Assembly: GCA_017633865.1 (NCBI GenBank)
Contig: JAGBOM010000238.1
Location: forward strand, 1 to 8,908
Reading direction: 5' to 3'
Source: Opitutales bacterium
GTDB taxonomy: Bacteria; Verrucomicrobiota; Verrucomicrobiia; Opitutales; Intestinicryptomonadaceae
Length of the DNA: 8,908 nt
The position numbers were made by a program, and so were the translations under genes. This document shows, piece by piece, positions 5,024 to 8,908 of the stretch (positions are counted from its first letter, which is position 1; every line of letters begins with the position of its first letter). The notes beneath the pieces were generated by a model. That model was not told the DNA's origin and searched no databases. It saw nothing but the letters and a program-made list of their open reading frames with translations.

Positions 5024-6589
5024 ATGCAAAACGACTTACATTTTTTGGCGAAAAACAAAATATTGCTTTTTTTGGCGGCGGCGATTTCTGCGGTTTCGTG
5101 CCAGCTCTTCGCGGACGTGGAGGCGAACAACTCCGACGAGCTTTATTCGGCCTTTCAAAAGGGCGAAAGCGTAGCCCTTAAAAAAGGCGCGGTTTACGAA
5201 ATCAACAAGCCCCTGCGCTTTGCCAAGGACGGCCAGCGCCTCTACACCAAAGACGCCAAGCGGCTTTCCGACTACGCGACCCTAATCGTGACCGAGCCCG
5301 AGGGCGGGCAAATTTTAAACGGCAACGGCAAGAAAGACATACTTGTCGAAAAGGTTAAGCTCGACGGCAACCGCTACGGTGTCGAGCCCTACGAAGGCGG
5401 CGGCCCCGAGCTTGTTTGGTTCGGCGGCCCGGGCGCGGAAAACCAAAAAATACGCAACTGCGTTTTGATGAACTCGCGCACATGGTCTACTTTAAAGCTC
5501 CACGAAGGCGGCGACAACTGCTCGGTCGAAAACACGATACTTTTCGGCTGCGGCGCCGACGCCCGCGGCAACGGCAGGCTCAACAACCCCCTCGACAAGC
5601 CCTTCAAATGGGGCGACGGCATCTCGTGCGCGGCGAGAAATTCGACCGTAAAAAACAACATAATTATAGACCCGACAGACGTGGGCATCGTGCTTTTCTG
5701 CGCCCCCGGCTCGAAGGTTTCCGACAACGTTATAGCGTCCATTTCAAGAGAGTCGCTCGGCGGAATCAACATGGTTGACGGCCTCGGCTTTTACGAAATC
5801 GACAAGGAAAAAGTCGACAAGACCGACAAAAAAGCGATGCATTTTTACGACTACGGCGGAGTGGTCGTGGAAAACAATTTGATAGACGCGCGCGGGGCCA
5901 GAATCCATATCGCAATGCCTCTGGGCGCGACCGTATGGGTGCCGCGCGACTTCAGGGTTATGACCTTTGTCGGCGCAAAAATCCTGAACAACACCCTCTC
6001 AGGCGAAGCCCTCGCCTACGGGATTGTTGCCGACGGCATAGACAAGTTCGTCGTAAAGGGCAACAAAAGCAAGGGCAAGCACTCGGGGCTAGCCGACGGC
6101 AGGTGGCAAATCCTCTGCGACGAGCCCGCCCCGTTTTTGTACAACCCCGGGTTTGTCGGCACAAGCGAGCTTCAAAAGGACTTCAAGCCGCAGGAGCGCG
6201 ACTTGATGCACCTTTTGCGCTGCAACCACGGCCCCGTCCAAAGAGGCGGAGAGTTTAAGGACTACCGCGCGTACTCCTACGGCGTTGAGGAAGGCAAAGC
6301 GGCCGTCAAAACCGCGTTTATAGAAATGCTCGGCCGCGAAGCCACAAAAAAGGAGACCGACAAATACTCGCGCATAATTAACGAGCACGTTCTGCCCGCC
6401 GACGCCCTGCGCCTGATGCTCGCAAAGATGCCCGAATTCACCGCCAAAAACGGCGAGCTTAAACGCGACGACCTCCACAAATTCCGCACCAAAAAGTGGA
6501 TGGACGCCCTCGACAAGGCTATCGGAACCTCCGACAACTGGAAGGCTCAGGACGTTTACGAAAAGGCGTTCAAATCTTTGAAGGACTAA
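5024..6589 (+). CDS. Exported right-handed parallel beta-helix protein with C-terminal helical module
   Basis: This is a 521-residue exported protein. The N-terminus (MQNDLHFLAKNK, then ILLFLAAAISAVSC) is a signal sequence; cleavage may follow Ala30 (LFA before DVEA), or AVSC (23-26) may act as a weak lipobox. Residues 34-95 look like the capping start of a pectate-lyase-like fold. From about 100 to 350 there are repeated Asn-rich turns (IRNCVLMNS, SVENTILFG, TVKNNIIIDP, KVSDNVIAS, VVENNLIDA, ILNNTLSG, VVKGNKS), the pattern of a right-handed parallel beta-helix. A separate C-terminal part (425-475) contains AFIEMLGREATKKE and PADALRLMLAKMPEF, resembling DUF4214-type modules. Such helices often bind or cleave polysaccharides (pectate lyase, PL6, GH28 types), but I cannot name catalytic residues, so enzyme activity is unproven. 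The gene is divergent from the FAH gene, has no clear Shine-Dalgarno, ends at TAA with a terminator, and is followed by a GH92 gene. Confidence 0.88.
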   Translation: MQNDLHFLAKNKILLFLAAAISAVSCQLFADVEANNSDELYSAFQKGESVALKKGAVYEINKPLRFAKDGQRLYTKDAKRLSDYATLIVTEPEGGQILNGNGKKDILVEKVKLDGNRYGVEPYEGGGPELVWFGGPGAENQKIRNCVLMNSRTWSTLKLHEGGDNCSVENTILFGCGADARGNGRLNNPLDKPFKWGDGISCAARNSTVKNNIIIDPTDVGIVLFCAPGSKVSDNVIASISRESLGGINMVDGLGFYEIDKEKVDKTDKKAMHFYDYGGVVVENNLIDARGARIHIAMPLGATVWVPRDFRVMTFVGAKILNNTLSGEALAYGIVADGIDKFVVKGNKSKGKHSGLADGRWQILCDEPAPFLYNPGFVGTSELQKDFKPQERDLMHLLRCNHGPVQRGGEFKDYRAYSYGVEEGKAAVKTAFIEMLGREATKKETDKYSRIINEHVLPADALRLMLAKMPEFTAKNGELKRDDLHKFRTKKWMDALDKAIGTSDNWKAQDVYEKAFKSLKD

Positions 6590-6605
6590 TTTTATAAACT
6601 TGGCG

Positions 6606-6641
6606 AAAAAGGGTTGACGACAAATCAATCCTTTTTTTTTT
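6606..6641 (+). terminator. Intrinsic terminator after the beta-helix gene
   Basis: GGGTTGA (6611-6617) pairs with TCAATCC (6625-6631) with one G-T pair, around a 7-base loop. AAAAA before the stem and ten T (6632-6641) after it extend the pairing and provide the release tract. It begins 17 bases past the TAA. It separates the beta-helix gene from GH92, which suggests GH92 depends on readthrough or on a promoter I could not identify in the 36 bases after it. Confidence 0.75.
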
Positions 6642-6677
6642 GCCCCTCAAAAAAACGCTAAATCCAATTTTTAGGCC

Positions 6678-8708
6678 ATGAAAATTTTTTCAAAAAAGCT
6701 AAACTGCATAGTTTTATTCTCATTATTCGCGGCGCTCTCAACTGCGCAGGCGGAGCAGGGCAATTCGAAATTTATAGACCCCAAAATAGGCTCGCAGGGC
6801 GCGGGCAACACGTTCTTGGGGCCAAGCATGCCCTTCGGCATGATTAAGCCCGGGCCCGACACGGGCAACAACTCGTCAAACTCAGGCTGGGACGCAAGCG
6901 GCAGCATAAACGGCTTTAGCCAAACCCACGTAAGCGGCACGGGCGGCGGGGCGAAGTACGGCAACATTCTTGTAATGCCGACAAACGGCGGGCTTTCGGT
7001 TGCGGGCATCTCCTCGGAGCGAGAAAACGAGTCCGCAAAGCTTTGCCATTACAGCGTTTTGCTAAAAAGATACAACATATTCGCGGAAATTACAACGGCT
7101 TCAAAAGCCGCCCTCTACCGCTTTAAATTCCCCGAAGGCAAAGGCTCGAGAGTTGTTTTCGACGCCGGGCACCTGCTTTTTAACGACATAGCAGGCGAAG
7201 GCCAGCACCTTGTTTCTTCAAGCGCGCAAATCCTGTCGCCCACCGAGGTTTGCGGGCACACGAGCGTAAGGGGCGGCTGGAACAAGCAGCCCGTCCCCTA
7301 CACCGTCTATTTCTACGCCGCAAGCGACACCCCCGCGGCGAGCTTCGGAGTTTTCAAAGGCGGCGAAATCCTCAAAAAATCGAAAAAAATCGAGGCCGAG
7401 GGCGAAACCAAAACGGGCGCGTGGCTTGAATTCGGCGGCGAGAATGAAAAAACCGTAAGCGTAAAAATCGGCATATCGTTTGTAAGCGTCGAAAAAGCCA
7501 AGAAAAACGCGCGCGAAATCAAGGGGTTCGATTTTGAAAAAACGCTGCTTAACGCCGTGTCCGCATGGGACGCCGCTTTGTCCGCCGTAAACATTTCAGC
7601 GCCAAACGAAGACCTCGCAAAAGTGTTCTACACCTCGCTTTACCACGCCATGCTAATGCCCTCCGACCGCTCGGGCGAGAACCCGCTATGGAAGTCCGAC
7701 GAGCCCTATTACGACGACTTCTACGCCATTTGGGACACCTTCCGCACCTCCGCGCCCCTGCTTGCGCTGATATCCCCCAAGCGGCAAAGCGAATGCGTGC
7801 GCGCGCTAATCGACATACAGCGCCACGAGGGCTTTCTGCCCGACGGGCGCAGCGGCAACTATAACGGCAGAACGCAGGGCGGCAGCGACGCCGACATCTT
7901 TATAGCCGACGCCTTCGCAAAAAAGCTAAAGGGCGTAAACTGGCTCGACGCCTACGCCGCCGTAAAAGCCGACGCCGAAAACACGCCTCTCGACCATTTT
8001 AAGGAGGGGCGCGGCGGCCTTGACGACTGGAAGAATCTCGGCTACCTTTCAATAGAGGGCGTAGACCGCTCCGCGTGCAAGCAGATGGAGTACGCCTACA
8101 ACGACTATTGCGTGGCTCTCATCGCAAAAGGCCTCGGCAAAACGAAGGAGGCCGAACTCTACTTTAAACGCTCCGCCCAATGGCAAAACCTTTGGGACGA
8201 AAACCTCGAGGACGGCGGCGTTAAAGGCTTTATCCGCCCGCGCCGCCGCGACGGCTCGTGGCTCGAGCCCTTTACTCCGTACGACGGCTGCTCTTGGGGC
8301 GGCAACACGTTCTACGAGGGCAACTCCTGGACGTATTCGCTCTTCGTCCCGCACGACATTCCGGGCCTCATAAAAAAGTGCGGCGGCAAAGAAGCGTTCG
8401 TAAAAAGGCTCGACGCCTTCTTTGCGGGGCCGAACCGTTGCGACATTTCAAACGAGCCTTTCTTCCTCAGCCCATACCTCTACATCTGGGCGGGGCGGCA
8501 CGACAAAACCGCCGAGCGCGTCCGCGAAATCATGAAGCATTACCACGCCTCGCCCCACGGCCTTCCCGGCAACGACGACTCGGGCGCCCTCGGCGCGTGG
8601 TTCGCCCTGAGCGCGATGGGGATTTTCCCGAACGCCGGGCATGACTACTATTTTATAGGCTCGCCCATTTTCGAAAAAACCGAAATCACGCTCGGCGGCG
8701 AAAAATAG
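6678..8708 (+). CDS. Secreted GH92 alpha-mannosidase, interrupted by TAG
   Basis: GH92 enzymes are Ca2+-dependent exo-acting alpha-mannosidases that trim mannose from N-glycans, yeast mannan and similar glycans, usually in the periplasm or at the cell surface. The signal peptide (MKIFSKK, core 9-20, likely cut after AQA at 25) is followed by the N-terminal beta-sandwich signatures: FIDPKIGSQG (32-41), MPFGMIKPGPDT (51-62) and GFSQTHVSGTG (79-89). The (alpha/alpha)6 catalytic part carries YAIWDTFRT (349-357), GGSDADI (401-407), FIRPRRRDGSW (518-528), FYEGNSWTYS (545-554, Glu547 the likely acid), SNEPFF (591-596) and HGLPGNDDSGALGAW (627-641), whose GNDD aspartates are family hallmarks. At residue 677 the frame meets TAG, about 70 or more residues before the normal family end, and matching sequence continues beyond. 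The catalytic residues are present, but the product lacks its C-terminal part and may be unstable. Linkage specificity cannot be read. AGG lies only 2 bases before the ATG, too close for a normal Shine-Dalgarno. Confidence 0.92.
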   Translation: MKIFSKKLNCIVLFSLFAALSTAQAEQGNSKFIDPKIGSQGAGNTFLGPSMPFGMIKPGPDTGNNSSNSGWDASGSINGFSQTHVSGTGGGAKYGNILVMPTNGGLSVAGISSERENESAKLCHYSVLLKRYNIFAEITTASKAALYRFKFPEGKGSRVVFDAGHLLFNDIAGEGQHLVSSSAQILSPTEVCGHTSVRGGWNKQPVPYTVYFYAASDTPAASFGVFKGGEILKKSKKIEAEGETKTGAWLEFGGENEKTVSVKIGISFVSVEKAKKNAREIKGFDFEKTLLNAVSAWDAALSAVNISAPNEDLAKVFYTSLYHAMLMPSDRSGENPLWKSDEPYYDDFYAIWDTFRTSAPLLALISPKRQSECVRALIDIQRHEGFLPDGRSGNYNGRTQGGSDADIFIADAFAKKLKGVNWLDAYAAVKADAENTPLDHFKEGRGGLDDWKNLGYLSIEGVDRSACKQMEYAYNDYCVALIAKGLGKTKEAELYFKRSAQWQNLWDENLEDGGVKGFIRPRRRDGSWLEPFTPYDGCSWGGNTFYEGNSWTYSLFVPHDIPGLIKKCGGKEAFVKRLDAFFAGPNRCDISNEPFFLSPYLYIWAGRHDKTAERVREIMKHYHASPHGLPGNDDSGALGAWFALSAMGIFPNAGHDYYFIGSPIFEKTEITLGGEK

Positions 8709-8908
8709 TTCAAAATCTCCGCGCAAAATTTCGGCGAAGGCAACATCTACGTAAAATCGGCGACGCTGAACGGCAAGCCATTTGACAGGGCGTGGATAAA
8801 ACATTCCGAAATTCTCGCGGGCGGGGAGCTCGTTTTAAACATGGCAAGCGCCCCCTCGGGCTGGGCGGCAAAACAGCCCCTGCCCCGCTCGCTTTCTGGC
8901 GAATACGC
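8709..8908 (+). pseudogene. In-frame C-terminal continuation of GH92 beyond the TAG, cut by the window edge
   Basis: Directly after the TAG at 8706-8708 the same frame stays open for 66 codons to the window end. The translation carries the usual GH92 C-terminal pattern: FKISAQNF, NIYVKSATLNGKPFDRAWI, then HSEILAGGELVLNM and APSGWA. There is no internal start codon near its beginning and no Shine-Dalgarno, so it is not a separate gene. It is either the lost end of a mutated GH92 gene, the result of a wrong base call, or the product of TAG readthrough. The true stop lies beyond the window. Confidence 0.85.

Noticed and set aside
4936..5130. N-terminal extension of the FAH gene back to 5130
   Set aside because: It would cross the divergent promoter region and the start of the beta-helix gene, and the added residues do not resemble the family. 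ATG 4935 has a Shine-Dalgarno.
6089..6628. Minus-strand open frame of 179 codons
   Set aside because: It lies opposite the well-supported beta-helix gene, has no domain pattern or Shine-Dalgarno, and reads like a shadow frame.
8706..8708. Whole-genome reassignment of TAG to an amino acid
   Set aside because: fabG (after VNGGMGM) and the FAH gene (after SLVNFVG) both end at TAG at the natural family C-terminus, so TAG works as a stop here.

Overview
The window reads as a stretch of bacterial chromosome, most likely from the Verrucomicrobiota/Lentisphaerota side of the PVC group, perhaps Opitutae-like. That placement is an inference. It rests on the mix of housekeeping fatty-acid genes with secreted glycan-acting proteins of GH92 and beta-helix type, on frequent starts without a Shine-Dalgarno sequence, and on an acyl carrier protein with a slightly extended loop before its last helix. 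No phage, transposon, CRISPR, tRNA or rRNA was seen.

Layout: (1) 78-1169 (+), an exported protein of unknown family, closed by a probable hairpin terminator. (2) 1232-1978 (+), fabG. (3) 1979-2321, a convergent intergenic region rich in hairpins: a strong compound hairpin, a fabG terminator and a bidirectional terminator. (4) 3948-2322 (-), acpP then fabF, separated by a terminator-like hairpin. (5) 4935-4066 (-), a fumarylacetoacetate hydrolase (FAH) family enzyme. (6) 4936-5023, a short divergent promoter region. (7) 5024-6589 (+), an exported right-handed beta-helix protein with an unusual C-terminal module, then an intrinsic terminator. (8) From 6678 (+), a secreted GH92 alpha-mannosidase that meets an in-frame TAG at 8706-8708, although the reading frame continues with recognisable GH92 sequence to the window edge.

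How they work together: FabG, AcpP and FabF are the reductase, carrier and condensing enzyme of type II fatty acid elongation. They are usually co-directional (fabG-acpP-fabF). Here the acpP-fabF pair faces fabG, which fits an inversion of that two-gene block. The beta-helix protein and the GH92 enzyme are both exported and neighbouring, so they may act on the same external glycan, but no transporter, sensor or SusC/SusD-like pair is visible. The FAH enzyme has no obvious pathway partner here.

The strongest anomaly is the internal TAG of the GH92 gene. fabG and the FAH gene both end naturally at TAG, which argues against whole-genome reassignment of that codon and favours a nonsense mutation, a sequencing or assembly error, or local readthrough. 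I found no convincing sign of a wholly new multi-gene system.
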